Below, piece by piece: positions 1 to 9,141 of a DNA stretch of 64,000 nucleotides. A model generated the notes under the pieces. The model did not search any database and was not told the DNA's origin. It worked only from the letters and a program-made list of their open reading frames with translations. Position 1 is the stretch's first letter; each line of letters starts with the position of its first letter. The stretch spans positions 397,130-461,129 of the forward strand of contig NZ_JAUSUA010000003.1 of the NCBI RefSeq assembly GCF_030813245.1, written 5' to 3'. This DNA comes from Alkalicoccobacillus murimartini. GTDB lineage: Bacteria; Bacillota; Bacilli; Bacillales; Bacillaceae_D. Both the position numbers and the translations under genes were made by a program.

Positions 1-560
1 TTAGCGGGGGAATGAGGCAGAGAATAATGATTGCAATGGCACTGATGTGTGATCCAGAGATCCTTATTGCGGATGAACCAACAACCGCACTTGATGTGAC
101 GATCCAAGCGCAAATCTTAGATTTATTCAAAGATATTCAGAAAAAGATGGGTGTGGCCATTATTATGATTACCCACGACCTTGGTGTTGTGGCGCAGTTA
201 GCAGACCGAATTCAAGTCATGTACGCGGGCCGTGTGGTTGAGGAAGGGAATCGTCGAGATCTTTTTTATCGCCCTCAACATCCGTATACACGGGGACTGT
301 TACATTCTGTTCCTAGAATGGATGCGGATCGTAATGTTCCGCTTGTGCCAATAGCTGGGACCCCGCCAGATCTATTCTCACCTCCAATAGGCTGTGCGTT
401 TGCAGACCGATGTGCGTATGCGATGGAGGTGTGTGCGCTACACGATCCGCCTAAAACAGAAGTTGCCTCGGGTCATCGAGTGGCCTGTTGGCTGCAAGAT
501 GTGCGGGCACAGCAGGCATTTGAAGCAGGGGAATTACCGATGCTTAAGAAATTAGTGTAG
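1..560 (+). CDS. dppD: Dipeptide/oligopeptide ABC transporter ATPase, 3' part (DppD/OppD type)
   Basis: The gene is cut by the left edge of the window: the frame is open from the first base and the first visible residues are the ABC signature SGGMRQR, so the ATG at 12 is internal. Walker B ([12 protein letters not shown]), the switch histidine (MITHDLG) and the C-terminal oligo_HPY extension (HPYTRGLL, then a cysteine-rich [14 protein letters not shown]) follow. This is the family layout of DppD/OppD, which powers peptide import at the inner face of the membrane. It lies 29 nt before a peptide-binding lipoprotein gene and in the same operon as ykf genes, as in B. subtilis dppABCDE-ykfABCD. 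Family call is firm; the exact substrate is inferred. Confidence 0.93.
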   Translation, partial: SGGMRQRIMIAMALMCDPEILIADEPTTALDVTIQAQILDLFKDIQKKMGVAIIMITHDLGVVAQLADRIQVMYAGRVVEEGNRRDLFYRPQHPYTRGLLHSVPRMDADRNVPLVPIAGTPPDLFSPPIGCAFADRCAYAMEVCALHDPPKTEVASGHRVACWLQDVRAQQAFEAGELPMLKKLV

Positions 561-589
561 ATTACCACAAACTAAAAGGAGGTAGTTAT

Positions 590-2245
590 ATGAAGAAATG
601 GCTTCTTATGCTGATGGTGATGGTTGGGCTAATGGTGATGCTAGCTGCATGTACAACAACAGGTGGAACGGACTCAGACAATGGCACAGACGATGAAGAG
701 ACTACGGATGAAGGAACGAGTGATGGTGGTGGATCTGGAGATCATATCTTACGTTTAAATAATGAAAATGAACCAACATCACTCGATTCAACAAAAGCGT
801 TTGACAATGTTTCTTATTACATCTTAAACAATTTGATGGAAGGCTTAACGAGATTAGGTGATACACATGAACCAGAAGAGGCTACAGCAGAGAGCTGGGA
901 AGTATCTGATGATGGGCTAACGTACACATTTACGATTCGTGAAAACGCGAATTGGTCTAATGGTGAGCCAGTCATTGCTAGAGATTTTGAATATGCATGG
1001 AAGAGACTAGCGAACCCTGAGACAGCCGCCGACGCAGCATTTTTAACGGACTTAATCGAGGGGGCTAGTGAATATAATAGTGGAGAAGGCTCCGCAGATG
1101 ATATGGCGGTCACGGCCCTAGATGAGAAGACACTAGAGGTCACCCTTAACAGTCCGCAAGCTTATTTCTTAAGTATCATCTCAAATCCAGCTTTTTTCCC
1201 AGTACATTTCGAGACGGTTGAAGAGGATGATAATTGGGCAGCAGAAGCAGACACCTTTGTCGGAAATGGGCCATTTGCTTTAACAAGCTGGAATCACAAT
1301 TCAAATCTAACCATGGATAAAAATGAAGAGTACTGGGATGTCGATTCGGTTCAATTAGATGGTGTTGTCTGGGAAATGGTGAGTGACCGCAACACTGAAT
1401 ATCAGCTGTTCCAAACGGGCGAGCTTCATACATCATCTATACCAACTGAACTGGCTGAGCAACTAATTGCCGATGGAGAGGTCGAATTTGAAGACCAATC
1501 AGGCACGTATTTCTATCGCTTTAATGTAGAGATGGAGCCTTTTCAAAATGAGAAGATTCGTAAAGCCTTCTCGATGGCTGTAGATCAACAAGAAATTGTG
1601 GATTATGTTACAAAACGAAACGAAAATGCAGCACATGGATTTGTTGCAAATGGATTCCCTGAACCATCAGGAGAAGATTTCCGTGATGTGGGAGGAGACT
1701 TACTTAGCTTTGATCCAGAAGAGGCGCAATCCTTACTAGAAGAGGGCATGGAAGAAGAGGGATATTCAGAGCTTCCTGAGATCACATTGTCTTACAACAC
1801 CAGTGATGAACATAAGCTCATTGCAGAGGTTCTTCAAGATATGTTTAAAACACATCTTGATGTGGATGTCACACTTGCCAATACGGAGTGGAACGTGTTT
1901 CTTGAAGCTCAACAAAATTTAGAAATGCAGTTTTCAAGATCTTCCTTTATTGCGGACTTTGCCGATCCAATTAACTATCTGGAGAGTTTTATTACGGGTA
2001 GTTCTATGAATCGAACAGGCTGGAGCAATGAAGAGTATGATGACCTCATTGCCGCTGCCAAAACAGAGGCAGATGAGGAAACAAGATTTGAGCTAATGCA
2101 TCAGGCTGAAGAAATCTTAATGGAAGAAGCACCAATTTTTCCGATCTACTTTTATAATCAGCCTTTATTACAAGCTGATGAAGTCAGTGGAATCGTCCGT
2201 CACCCTGTTGGTTACATTGAATTAAAATGGGCAAGTATCCAATAG
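590..2245 (+). CDS. dppE: Peptide-binding lipoprotein (DppE/OppA family, SBP_bac_5)
   Basis: A 551-residue extracellular solute-binding protein. The N-terminus is a lipoprotein signal with lipobox LAAC (Cys21), followed by an acidic, Gly/Ser/Thr-rich linker of about 30 residues and then the SBP_bac_5 fold. It captures peptides, probably murein tripeptides or dipeptides given the ykf genes downstream, and delivers them to the permease whose ATPase gene precedes it. The start is fixed by AAAGGAGG nine bases upstream of ATG. The protein is very acidic (many DE runs), which fits an exported protein of an alkaliphile or halotolerant organism. A terminator-like hairpin directly follows the stop. 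Confidence 0.93.
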   Translation: MKKWLLMLMVMVGLMVMLAACTTTGGTDSDNGTDDEETTDEGTSDGGGSGDHILRLNNENEPTSLDSTKAFDNVSYYILNNLMEGLTRLGDTHEPEEATAESWEVSDDGLTYTFTIRENANWSNGEPVIARDFEYAWKRLANPETAADAAFLTDLIEGASEYNSGEGSADDMAVTALDEKTLEVTLNSPQAYFLSIISNPAFFPVHFETVEEDDNWAAEADTFVGNGPFALTSWNHNSNLTMDKNEEYWDVDSVQLDGVVWEMVSDRNTEYQLFQTGELHTSSIPTELAEQLIADGEVEFEDQSGTYFYRFNVEMEPFQNEKIRKAFSMAVDQQEIVDYVTKRNENAAHGFVANGFPEPSGEDFRDVGGDLLSFDPEEAQSLLEEGMEEEGYSELPEITLSYNTSDEHKLIAEVLQDMFKTHLDVDVTLANTEWNVFLEAQQNLEMQFSRSSFIADFADPINYLESFITGSSMNRTGWSNEEYDDLIAAAKTEADEETRFELMHQAEEILMEEAPIFPIYFYNQPLLQADEVSGIVRHPVGYIELKWASIQ

Positions 2246-2258
2246 GTTATAAATGCGA

Positions 2259-2290
2259 GGGTCTAGGAAACTGGACCCTTTTGTTTTTCT
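2259..2290 (+). terminator. Intrinsic terminator/attenuator after dppE
   Basis: An 8-bp stem (GGGTCTAG with CTGGACCC, one G-T pair), a GAAA loop and a T-rich tail. It lies between dppE and ykfA inside an otherwise tight operon, so it probably lowers rather than ends expression of the ykf genes. Confidence 0.75.
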
Positions 2291-2308
2291 AAACAGGAGG
2301 CATCGTGA

Positions 2309-3235
2309 ATGAAACCAGAGCGGCTAAAACCTGGAGATACGATTGGTATTGTTGCTCCTTCAAGTCCACCAGATCTCGTTCGATTAAAGAAAGGGATCAA
2401 GCAGTATAAGCAGTATGGGCTAAATGTTCAGATCGGTACGTCTGTGACGAATGTAAATGGTTATTTGGCCGGGACTGATCTAGATCGAGCACAAGATCTT
2501 CAACAGATGTTTCAAGATGATCGAATAAAAGGCATCTTTAGTGCATATGGAGGGTATGGAGCAGCAAGAATCGTTGAACATCTCGATTTTAATAGAATTC
2601 AGCAGAACCCTAAGATTTTCTGGGGATATAGTGATTCAACCTTTTTGCATCAAGCAATCTATCAAAAAACAGGATTAGTGACGTTTCACGGACCGATGAT
2701 GAGCAGCGATTTAGGAGATGAAATTCATCCTTTAACAGAGAGTTATTTGCGACAGGTATTTCAGCCAACAACGATTACGTATGATGAAAGCATATCTACG
2801 CTTGACGTAATTGGGCAAGGAAAGGGGATGATTTCTGCTCCAGTAATAGGAGGCAATCTCACCTTGTTGACTAGTTCTCTTGGGACCGAATTTGAGGTCA
2901 ATACAACAAACACCATTTTATTTATTGAAGATGTGGATGAGGAGCCGTATCGGTTGGATCGGATGCTGAATCAGTTACGAATGGCAGGAAAGTTACAAGA
3001 AGCAGTGGCGATTCTAGTAGGTGATTTCCACCGATGCACTCCGGTTAAAAGAACAGAGTCTCTCTCCATTTCAGAAGTGTTGACTCATCATATTGAACTA
3101 GCCGGAACACCGGCCATGACTGGATTTCAGATGGGACATTGCTCACCAACGGTTTCTATCCCATTAGGGGCCATTGCGAAATTAGATTTTGATAAAAAAA
3201 CAATAGAGATTGAACCAGGTGTAAAAGGAGAGTGA
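2309..3235 (+). CDS. ykfA: LD-carboxypeptidase, S66 family (YkfA-like)
   Basis: A 308-residue cytoplasmic serine peptidase of the LdcA/MccF (S66) family. The nucleophile sits in GYSDS (Ser108), and the catalytic Glu and His are in the FIEDVDEEPYR and MGHCSPT segments. It lacks a signal peptide. Family members cleave the L,D bond before the terminal D-Ala of murein tetrapeptide, the first step of recycling imported wall peptides. The start follows ACAGGAGG. It precedes ykfC with only 4 nt between stop and start, so they are translationally linked. Function is inferred from motif plus operon; MccF-type immunity is a less likely alternative. Confidence 0.88.
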   Translation: MKPERLKPGDTIGIVAPSSPPDLVRLKKGIKQYKQYGLNVQIGTSVTNVNGYLAGTDLDRAQDLQQMFQDDRIKGIFSAYGGYGAARIVEHLDFNRIQQNPKIFWGYSDSTFLHQAIYQKTGLVTFHGPMMSSDLGDEIHPLTESYLRQVFQPTTITYDESISTLDVIGQGKGMISAPVIGGNLTLLTSSLGTEFEVNTTNTILFIEDVDEEPYRLDRMLNQLRMAGKLQEAVAILVGDFHRCTPVKRTESLSISEVLTHHIELAGTPAMTGFQMGHCSPTVSIPLGAIAKLDFDKKTIEIEPGVKGE

Positions 3236-3239
3236 AAAG

Positions 3240-4142
3240 ATGGAACGATGTGCCGTTCGAACGGCTGTAGCCACCGTATGGACAAAACCAGAATCCATCC
3301 GAGAAGTAGATAAGCTAGTAGTCGGTTATCCAGATGCCATTCAAGAATGGTTAACTACTCTAACGTTTGAAGAAAGGCTAGATTTATGCACATCAAATCG
3401 AACGCAGACACAAGCCTTGTTTGGGCAGGAAGTAATGAAGCTTAGAGAAGTAGGGGGTTGGGCAGAAGTATGTGTAACAGATCAACCTACAGCCAAATCA
3501 GAATTAGGCTATCCGGGATGGATACCACTTGATCAGCTTGAAGCAGTGCCACAAATATATGGAGACGTATCTCAAGCATTTGTTCAATCGAATACAGCAT
3601 GGTTATACCATATGGACGATGAGAAATTCATAGAAGTTAGTTTTCAAACGCGACTACCTATTATAGAGATCGAAGCGATGTGGGTGGTGGTTCAGACCCC
3701 ACTTGGTAAAGGTAAATTGCTGTCAAAAGATATAAGGATAGTCGGTCCGAATGAACATATACACCCGTATTCTGGTGAAGATCTTGTCCAAACAGGTCGG
3801 CAATTTCTTCAGTTGCCTTATCTTTGGGCGGGAATGAGTGGTTTTGGTTTTGACTGCTCAGGGTTTGTTTATCAAATACATCGAGCTTATGGTCTGACTA
3901 TTCCAAGAGATGCCTCTGAACAAGCAAGGGCTGGAAGGTTCATTGAACGAGAAGATCTAGCACCAGGGGATTTGCTTTACTTTGCTTATGAAGAAGGAAT
4001 GGGTAGGGTTCACCACGTAGCCATGTATACAGGCAATGGACGAATGATCCATGCTCCTAAAACAGGAAAATGTGTTGAGGAAGTTGAGATTAGCGGGATC
4101 TATGAGAAGGAGCACTGTATCTCAAGAAGATACTGGTCGTGA
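3240..4142 (+). CDS. ykfC: NlpC/P60 gamma-D-glutamyl-L-diamino-acid endopeptidase (YkfC-like)
   Basis: A 300-residue protein with no signal peptide. About 180 residues of SH3-like domain precede a C-terminal NlpC/P60 papain-like domain. The catalytic Cys206 lies in FDCSGF, the His in HHVAMYTG, and a third polar residue in MIHAPKTG. YkfC-type enzymes split L-Ala-gamma-D-Glu from diaminopimelate in the cytoplasm, after YkfA trims the peptide. In B. subtilis the next step, epimerisation of the released L-Ala-D-Glu, is by YkfB, for which no gene is present here. GGAG precedes the ATG. Confidence in the fold and operon role is high. Confidence 0.9.
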   Translation: MERCAVRTAVATVWTKPESIREVDKLVVGYPDAIQEWLTTLTFEERLDLCTSNRTQTQALFGQEVMKLREVGGWAEVCVTDQPTAKSELGYPGWIPLDQLEAVPQIYGDVSQAFVQSNTAWLYHMDDEKFIEVSFQTRLPIIEIEAMWVVVQTPLGKGKLLSKDIRIVGPNEHIHPYSGEDLVQTGRQFLQLPYLWAGMSGFGFDCSGFVYQIHRAYGLTIPRDASEQARAGRFIEREDLAPGDLLYFAYEEGMGRVHHVAMYTGNGRMIHAPKTGKCVEEVEISGIYEKEHCISRRYWS

Positions 4143-4177
4143 TGAGTGATAAATGGACCTAGGTGGAGGTGGATGAA

Positions 4178-5182
4178 GTGAAGTTGGAGGACTTATTAGT
4201 CGTATCTCACTTAAAAAAGCATTTTGACGTGGGAAAAGGACAAACATTAAAAGCAGTGAATGATGTATCCTTTACCATTAAAAAGGGTGAAACCTTTGGA
4301 TTAGTTGGGGAATCAGGCTGTGGAAAATCAACACTCGGACGTACATTAATCCGTCTATATCAAAAAACAGCAGGTGAAGTGAGCTTTAATGGTGTGGATG
4401 TCTTTCGTGCGACAGAAAAACAAAAGGATCAATTAACACGGCACATGCAGATGATTTTCCAAGATCCCTATGCGTCCTTGAATCCGCGGGCTACAGTAAT
4501 GGATAGTATTGCAGAAGGGATGGACATTCAAGGTTTGAATAAGGGAAAGAAAAGAAAAGAACGTGTTCATGAACTTTTACGCACGGTGGGGTTAAATGAA
4601 GAACATGCACAACGTTATCCACATGAATTTAGTGGTGGACAGCGACAGCGAATTGGCATTGCACGTGCACTCGCGTTGGAGCCGCAATTGATCATTGCAG
4701 ATGAGCCAATTTCTGCCCTCGATGTATCCATTCAAGCCCAGGTCGTCAATTTATTAAAGCAACTTCAAAAAGAAAGAGGATTAACCTACTTATTTATTGC
4801 CCACGATCTGTCTATGGTTAAGCATATTAGTGACCGCATTGCTGTGATGTATTTAGGTCAGATTGTGGAGCTGACAGATAGTGATTCACTTTATGCCAAT
4901 CCACTGCATCCTTATACACAGGCGTTGCTTTCAGCTATTCCAATTCCTGATCCAGACATAGAGGATAAGCGTGAACGCATCATTTTAAAGGGAGAGCTAC
5001 CAAGCCCAATTGATCCTCCAAGTGGCTGTGTGTTCCGAACTCGCTGTGCGTATGCCATGGAAGTGTGTGCAGAATCGACGCCGTCGTTAAAAGAGTGGAA
5101 GGAGGGTCATTTTGCAGCATGTCATTTGTTAGAAGAAACAGGTGCGGCAAAAGAGACCGCGGCTAGTCGTGTTCATTCATAA
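4178..5182 (+). CDS. ykfD: Oligopeptide ABC transporter ATPase (YkfD/OppF type)
   Basis: An ABC ATPase with P-loop [10 protein letters not shown]-loop [11 protein letters not shown], signature FSGGQRQR, Walker [12 protein letters not shown] and a C-terminal oligo_HPY domain with a Cys-rich tail. It partners the DppD-type ATPase as the second nucleotide-binding subunit. The frame is open from a GTG at 4163, but GTG 4178 is preferred because GGAGG (4165-4169) stands 8 nt before it; this gives a protein of 334 residues. It is the last gene of the operon and its stop overlaps the 3' end of the convergent Nudix gene by 10 nt, with no terminator between them. Confidence 0.9.
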   Translation: MKLEDLLVVSHLKKHFDVGKGQTLKAVNDVSFTIKKGETFGLVGESGCGKSTLGRTLIRLYQKTAGEVSFNGVDVFRATEKQKDQLTRHMQMIFQDPYASLNPRATVMDSIAEGMDIQGLNKGKKRKERVHELLRTVGLNEEHAQRYPHEFSGGQRQRIGIARALALEPQLIIADEPISALDVSIQAQVVNLLKQLQKERGLTYLFIAHDLSMVKHISDRIAVMYLGQIVELTDSDSLYANPLHPYTQALLSAIPIPDPDIEDKRERIILKGELPSPIDPPSGCVFRTRCAYAMEVCAESTPSLKEWKEGHFAACHLLEETGAAKETAASRVHS

Positions 5183-5811
5183 GCCTGATCAAAATGTGAA
5201 TCAACGGCTTTTATCAATGCTTGAAAGTATGAGTCACTATGAGGCACGAGGTCATGTTTTGAAATAGGAAGAGTCACAGATTTCGTTGACTGCTTAGATT
5301 CTAATAAAAAGCCATCTGCTGTGGCAGAAACAGTAGGGTCAAGGATCACTTTCTTAAAATCAGACCAAAGCATGCGGAAGATGCCACCAACTTCTTCGAC
5401 TTGTATCTGATAGTCTTTTATCTGTTGTGGAAGCTCTGTGTATAGATAAAGGTGACAAAATTCATTATCCACAATCGTTGTGGTCTCAAGCTCATCTGCT
5501 ACCGTTCCTAAGTGTATTAAGTCTTTGAAGTCTACGTCTATTCCTATTTCTTCATTTAGTTCACGAACACCATCTTCTTTTGATTCGTGACTAAGAAGGT
5601 GCCCGGCCGCGGATATATCAAATTTGGCAGGGAAATCTTTTTTAGTAGGGCTTCTAAATTGTAGGTCTACATAACAGGTATCATGAATCAAACCAATCAT
5701 CCAACAATGGAACGTTTCATGCCAAAAACCTTGCTCGTGAACAGAAGATCTTGATTTAATTCCAATGGGTTCACCCTGCTCATTAAATACACGTAATAAT
5801 TCGGTCTCCAT
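5173..5811 (-). CDS. Nudix hydrolase, isopentenyl-diphosphate-isomerase-like subfamily (YfcD-like)
   Basis: A 212-residue Nudix protein. The box starts at AAGHLLSHE and continues to RELNEEIGI. The spacing between the first Glu and REL is six residues instead of the canonical seven, a variant I recall from the YfcD/IPP-isomerase-like branch. The N-terminus (fnEQGEPIG, then a conserved H.W) is also typical of that branch, whose substrate is unknown. AAAGGAGG precedes the ATG. It converges on ykfD with overlapping 3' ends. The hydrolysed nucleoside-diphosphate-X substrate cannot be told from sequence. Confidence 0.82.
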   Translation of the reverse strand: METELLRVFNEQGEPIGIKSRSSVHEQGFWHETFHCWMIGLIHDTCYVDLQFRSPTKKDFPAKFDISAAGHLLSHESKEDGVRELNEEIGIDVDFKDLIHLGTVADELETTTIVDNEFCHLYLYTELPQQIKDYQIQVEEVGGIFRMLWSDFKKVILDPTVSATADGFLLESKQSTKSVTLPISKHDLVPHSDSYFQALIKAVDSHFDQAYE

Positions 5812-5863
5812 CGTATGAGACCTCCTTTCATTATTTAAATTAGTATAATTTTGTTTTTTCTTC

Positions 5864-5892
5864 TTGTCGAGTGAATATAAATACAGTATGAT
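5864..5892 (+). promoter_or_regulatory. Sigma-A-type promoter of the leader-rsgA transcript
   Basis: TTGTCG (-35), a 17-bp spacer and TATGAT (-10). Transcription would begin near 5899, just before the leader-peptide ribosome binding site. Confidence 0.7.
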
Positions 5893-5920
5893 AAGAAAAA
5901 CAACTGAGGAGGGATGCTTT

Positions 5921-5971
5921 ATGACAAACAGTATGGTAATTAATCAGAACTTCATAAGGCAGCCCATATAA
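5921..5971 (+). CDS. 16-residue regulatory leader peptide
   Basis: A short ORF reading [16 protein letters not shown], with a near-perfect ribosome binding site (GAGGAGGG, 5906-5913) 7 nt before ATG. It is too short to be a normal protein but is well placed to be translated immediately after transcription starts. Its last codons (Arg-Gln-Pro-Ile-stop) are built from the left arm of a 9-bp perfect inverted repeat (5959-5967 with 6021-6029). This is the arrangement of ribosome-sensing attenuators such as those ahead of antibiotic-resistance genes in Bacilli. Translation is inferred; the ORF and RBS are seen directly. Confidence 0.72.
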   Translation: MTNSMVINQNFIRQPI

Positions 5972-6084
5972 CCATCAGGAAAAATCGGACTTTTTTATTA
6001 TGTTGATTATTCATGTGTGGATGGGCTGCAATCTGTCCGTACGCACACTTTCAGGAAGACTGCGGCGAACCGCGGTCTTTTTTT
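5959..6084 (+). promoter_or_regulatory. Transcription attenuator with mutually exclusive hairpins ahead of rsgA
   Basis: Four segments are visible. Segment 1 (5959-5967) pairs perfectly with segment 2 (6021-6029). Segment 2 extended (6026-6034, CTGCAATCT) can instead pair with segment 3 (6057-6065, AGACTGCGG) at 8 of 9 positions, one of them G-T. Segment 3 otherwise pairs with segment 4 (6070-6078) to make the terminator, with CGAA loop and seven Ts. A ribosome held on the end of the leader ORF would cover segment 1, free segment 2 and allow read-through. The pairings are read from the sequence; the mechanism is inferred. Confidence 0.72.
6057..6084 (+). terminator. Intrinsic terminator of the attenuator
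   Basis: A 9-bp stem (AGACTGCGG with CCGCGGTCT, one G-T pair), CGAA tetraloop and T7 tail, 33 nt before the rsgA-like start codon. Confidence 0.85.
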
Positions 6085-6116
6085 GATTCATCAACTTATA
6101 AAAGGGGACGATTTAT

Positions 6117-7166
6117 TTGAATAATAATCAATTTGGATGGACGAACGAGAGACAAGAGGAGTGGAAACAATATCAAACGACAGAATGGATACCTGGTAGG
6201 GTCATTCTAGAACATAAACGGATGTACCGAGTGATGACTTCTGCTGGGGAACTGCTTAGTGAGGTATCTGGGAAGCTAGATTTTGAAGCAATTGATCGAG
6301 TGGATTATCCAGCAGTTGGTGATTGGGTAGCGGTTTCTGCCAGAGTGGATGAAGGCAAGGCGATCATTCATAAGGTTCTTAATAGAACAAGTCAATTCAG
6401 TCGCAAGGCAGCTGGTGGCACCTATGAAGAGCAATTAGTAGCTGTAAATGTAGACACTCTTATAATTGTTACGGCATTAACGAAGGATTTTAACCCCCGT
6501 AGAATTGAAAGATATGTCTTATTAGCCTATGAAAGTGGGACAAGTCCGGTAGTGGTATTAAGCAAGCTGGACTTGTGTTCAGATCCGGAGTCTTCTGTTC
6601 AAGAAGTCACTGCTGCATGTCCTGGCGTTCCTATCCATGCGTTGAGTTCCGTTACTGGAGAAGGAATGGATCAGCTCTCAGTGTATCTAACAGAAGGTAG
6701 AACAGTTGCACTACTAGGCTCTTCCGGAGCAGGGAAATCAAGCATAACTAATGCATTAATGGATGAACAAGTGCAAAAGGTAAATGAAACAAGAGTGACT
6801 GATGACCGTGGCAAGCATACGACTACACATCGCGAACTCTTTTGGCTACCAAACGGAGCGGGTATTATCGACACTCCAGGAATGCGTGAGATACAGCTTT
6901 TAGGAGCGGATGTCGGAATTGAACAAAGTTATGAAGACATCTACAAGCTGGCTGAAGCGTGCAGGTTTAATGATTGTCAGCACAAGCAAGAGCCGGGTTG
7001 CCGCGTTCAAGAAGCAATAGAGACTGGTGAATTGAGTGAACAACGCTTTCGTGGCTATCTAAAGCTTTTACGGGAACAGGCTTACGCGCAACGGCAAGTA
7101 GATAAGAGAGCAATGATTCAAGAAAAAAAACGGTGGAAGAAAATAACGAAAAGCTCTAGAAGATAA
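6117..7166 (+). CDS. rsgA: Ribosome small-subunit-dependent GTPase A (RsgA/YjeQ family)
   Basis: A 349-residue circularly permuted GTPase: N-terminal OB fold (about 25-95), then G4 SKLD (149-152), G1 GSSGAGKSS (201-209), G3 DTPG (252-255), and a C-terminal zinc site (Cys282, Cys287, His289, Cys295). Family members bind the 30S subunit during late assembly and hydrolyse GTP there. It starts with TTG, 8 nt after AAAGGGG. Bacilli carry the housekeeping homologue (CpgA/YloQ) next to prkC; this copy is longer and sits beside an efflux pump under an attenuator. It may therefore be an accessory paralogue with a stress or drug role (inference). Confidence 0.92.
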   Translation: MNNNQFGWTNERQEEWKQYQTTEWIPGRVILEHKRMYRVMTSAGELLSEVSGKLDFEAIDRVDYPAVGDWVAVSARVDEGKAIIHKVLNRTSQFSRKAAGGTYEEQLVAVNVDTLIIVTALTKDFNPRRIERYVLLAYESGTSPVVVLSKLDLCSDPESSVQEVTAACPGVPIHALSSVTGEGMDQLSVYLTEGRTVALLGSSGAGKSSITNALMDEQVQKVNETRVTDDRGKHTTTHRELFWLPNGAGIIDTPGMREIQLLGADVGIEQSYEDIYKLAEACRFNDCQHKQEPGCRVQEAIETGELSEQRFRGYLKLLREQAYAQRQVDKRAMIQEKKRWKKITKSSRR

Positions 7167-7206
7167 AGCAACTTTCGTTGGAATGAAATAGGAGTGAGAG
7201 AAAGAT

Positions 7207-8679
7207 ATGGATTTATCATCAACTACAGATACACAAACAACAAATGAAGCGGCAAATGTAAAAGTGATTCCCCTTATAGCTGTATTACTTTCAGGGGCCT
7301 TTGTGGCTATCTTGAATGAAACGGTTCTGAACGTAGCCTTGCAAGCGATTATGGGTGACCTTGGTGTAGCAGCAAGCCATGCCCAATGGCTAGTGACCGG
7401 TTATATGCTGATCATTGGAACGTTGATTCCGATCTCAGCTTTCTTTATTCAACGATTCTCAACACGACAGCTTTTTATCACGGCCATGGGATTGTTTACA
7501 CTAGGTACGCTAGTAGCGGGTTTTAGTCCGAGTTTTTCAGTCCTCCTCATTGGGAGGATGATACAAGCAGTTGGAACGGCCATCATGATTCCTCTATTAA
7601 TGAACGTCATATTGGTTATTATTCCAATTGATCGTAGAGGGGCTGCTATGGGTATGATTGGGCTGGTTATTATGTTTGCGCCAGCTATCGGCCCTACTGT
7701 TTCAGGACTCATCGTACAAAACTTGTCGTGGAGATGGTTGTTCTTCATCGTGCTACCCATTTCTCTTGCGTCACTAATGTTCGGCCTATATTTCCTAAAG
7801 AATGTAACCAAGCTAACAAAACCAAAGCTTGATATCTTATCATTTATTCTCTCTACGCTCGGTTTTGGTGGAATTGTTCTTGGATTTAGTATGGCAGGTG
7901 AAGGGGAAGCAACGTGGATGGACCCTGAAGTCATAGGATCACTCACTATTGGGGTTATTTCTCTGATATTATTTGCCTGGAGACAGGTAAAGATGGATAC
8001 ACCTCAACTTGATGTAAGAGTATTCCGTTACCCGATGTTCACGCTTGGACTGGTTATGATTATCACGGTCATGATGACGTTATTTGCCATGATGCTCGTG
8101 CTACCGATTTATATGCAAACAGTTCTTGCTTTTACAGCAGTTACCACAGGATTAGTGATGCTTCCTGGAGGCATTATTAATGGAGCAATGTCACCTATTA
8201 TGGGTAAATTCTTTGATAAATATGGACCTAGAGCCCTACTTATTCCTGGTGCGACTTTGATGGTTATTAGTGTGTTCTCCTATCGCTTTATTGATGCCAG
8301 CACACCTATTACATTCGTTGTGATTCAGCACACTTTATTAATGATTTCGGTTGCTATGATTATGATGCCATCTCAAACAAATGGATTAAATCAATTACCT
8401 GCGCATTTGTATCCTCATGGAGCGGCTATTGCCAATACGCTTATGCAAGTATCTGGTGCGATTGGTGCAGCATTGTTTATCTCAATCATGGAAAATGGTC
8501 AGCATCGCACGCTTGAAGGCATACAGAATCCAACTCCTGCCCAACAAGTTGATGCATTGGCCGTAGGGGCTCAGCAGAGCTTCTCAACCGGATTCATTTT
8601 GGCATGTATCGTCTTATTTGTCTCATTATTTATCAAATCAAGTTTGAAACATAGTAAGAAAGAGGAATCCTTTCAATAG
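7207..8679 (+). CDS. DHA2-family (14-TM) MFS multidrug efflux transporter
   Basis: A 490-residue integral membrane protein with about 14 hydrophobic segments. It carries the antiporter motif C region (APAIGPTVSG) at the end of TM5 and an acidic residue in TM1 (ILNETVLNVAL), as in EmrB/LmrB-like proton/drug antiporters. It starts 40 nt after the rsgA-like gene behind GGAGTGAG, so it shares the attenuated transcript. The substrate is unknown. Because the leader senses translation, a ribosome-targeting compound is a plausible substrate (inference). Confidence 0.9.
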   Translation: MDLSSTTDTQTTNEAANVKVIPLIAVLLSGAFVAILNETVLNVALQAIMGDLGVAASHAQWLVTGYMLIIGTLIPISAFFIQRFSTRQLFITAMGLFTLGTLVAGFSPSFSVLLIGRMIQAVGTAIMIPLLMNVILVIIPIDRRGAAMGMIGLVIMFAPAIGPTVSGLIVQNLSWRWLFFIVLPISLASLMFGLYFLKNVTKLTKPKLDILSFILSTLGFGGIVLGFSMAGEGEATWMDPEVIGSLTIGVISLILFAWRQVKMDTPQLDVRVFRYPMFTLGLVMIITVMMTLFAMMLVLPIYMQTVLAFTAVTTGLVMLPGGIINGAMSPIMGKFFDKYGPRALLIPGATLMVISVFSYRFIDASTPITFVVIQHTLLMISVAMIMMPSQTNGLNQLPAHLYPHGAAIANTLMQVSGAIGAALFISIMENGQHRTLEGIQNPTPAQQVDALAVGAQQSFSTGFILACIVLFVSLFIKSSLKHSKKEESFQ

Positions 8680-8701
8680 AGAAGATGAGAGGAGCCAAAA
8701 G

Positions 8702-9076
8702 ATGGTCAAGCGAATAGCACGATACGCTTTTGTTTTATTATTTATTATTGCAGGTATTGGCCACTTTACGATGGCTGATGGCTTTGTACAAATGTTCCCT
8801 GATTGGGTCCCTTTTAAATATCCGATCGTATATATCACAGGAGTTATGGAATGGATCCTCGCTATATTACTTTTGATTAAAAGGACTCGTCGTATGGCGG
8901 GAATATGGACAGCTATCTATTTGGTATTAATATTCCCAGCAAATATATATATGGCCATTGCAGAGATTCCTGCCCCATGGGATGATCAGACGGATCCGGT
9001 TATTTTGTGGGTAAGGCTCTTATTCCAGCCTCTCCTTATTTGGTGGGTTTTGGTTGTATCAAGAGATAAAAAATAA
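8702..9076 (+). CDS. DoxX-family small membrane protein
   Basis: A 124-residue protein with four predicted membrane segments and the DoxX-like GIGHF and MEWILAI motifs. Family members are poorly characterised; some associate with quinone or redox partners. It follows the efflux gene by 22 nt behind GAGAGGAG and ends in a strong bidirectional terminator, so it is the last gene of the three-gene operon. No specific role can be assigned. Confidence 0.8.
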   Translation: MVKRIARYAFVLLFIIAGIGHFTMADGFVQMFPDWVPFKYPIVYITGVMEWILAILLLIKRTRRMAGIWTAIYLVLIFPANIYMAIAEIPAPWDDQTDPVILWVRLLFQPLLIWWVLVVSRDKK

Positions 9077-9078
9077 TA

Positions 9079-9113
9079 AAAAAAGAGCACATTCATGTGA
9101 TGTGCTCTTTTTT
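9079..9113. terminator. Bidirectional terminator
   Basis: The stem AAAGAGCACAT/ATGTGCTCTTT is flanked by A and T runs on both sides, serving the DoxX gene on + and the oxidoreductase on -. Confidence 0.88.
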
Positions 9114-9141
9114 ACGAACTTATTAATTTAAAATGTATATC

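Noticed and set aside
5914..5943. Alternative 9-codon leader ORF (ATG 5914)
   Set aside because: Its ATG is too close to the RBS; the ATG at 5921 has proper spacing and its frame ends at the regulatory stem.
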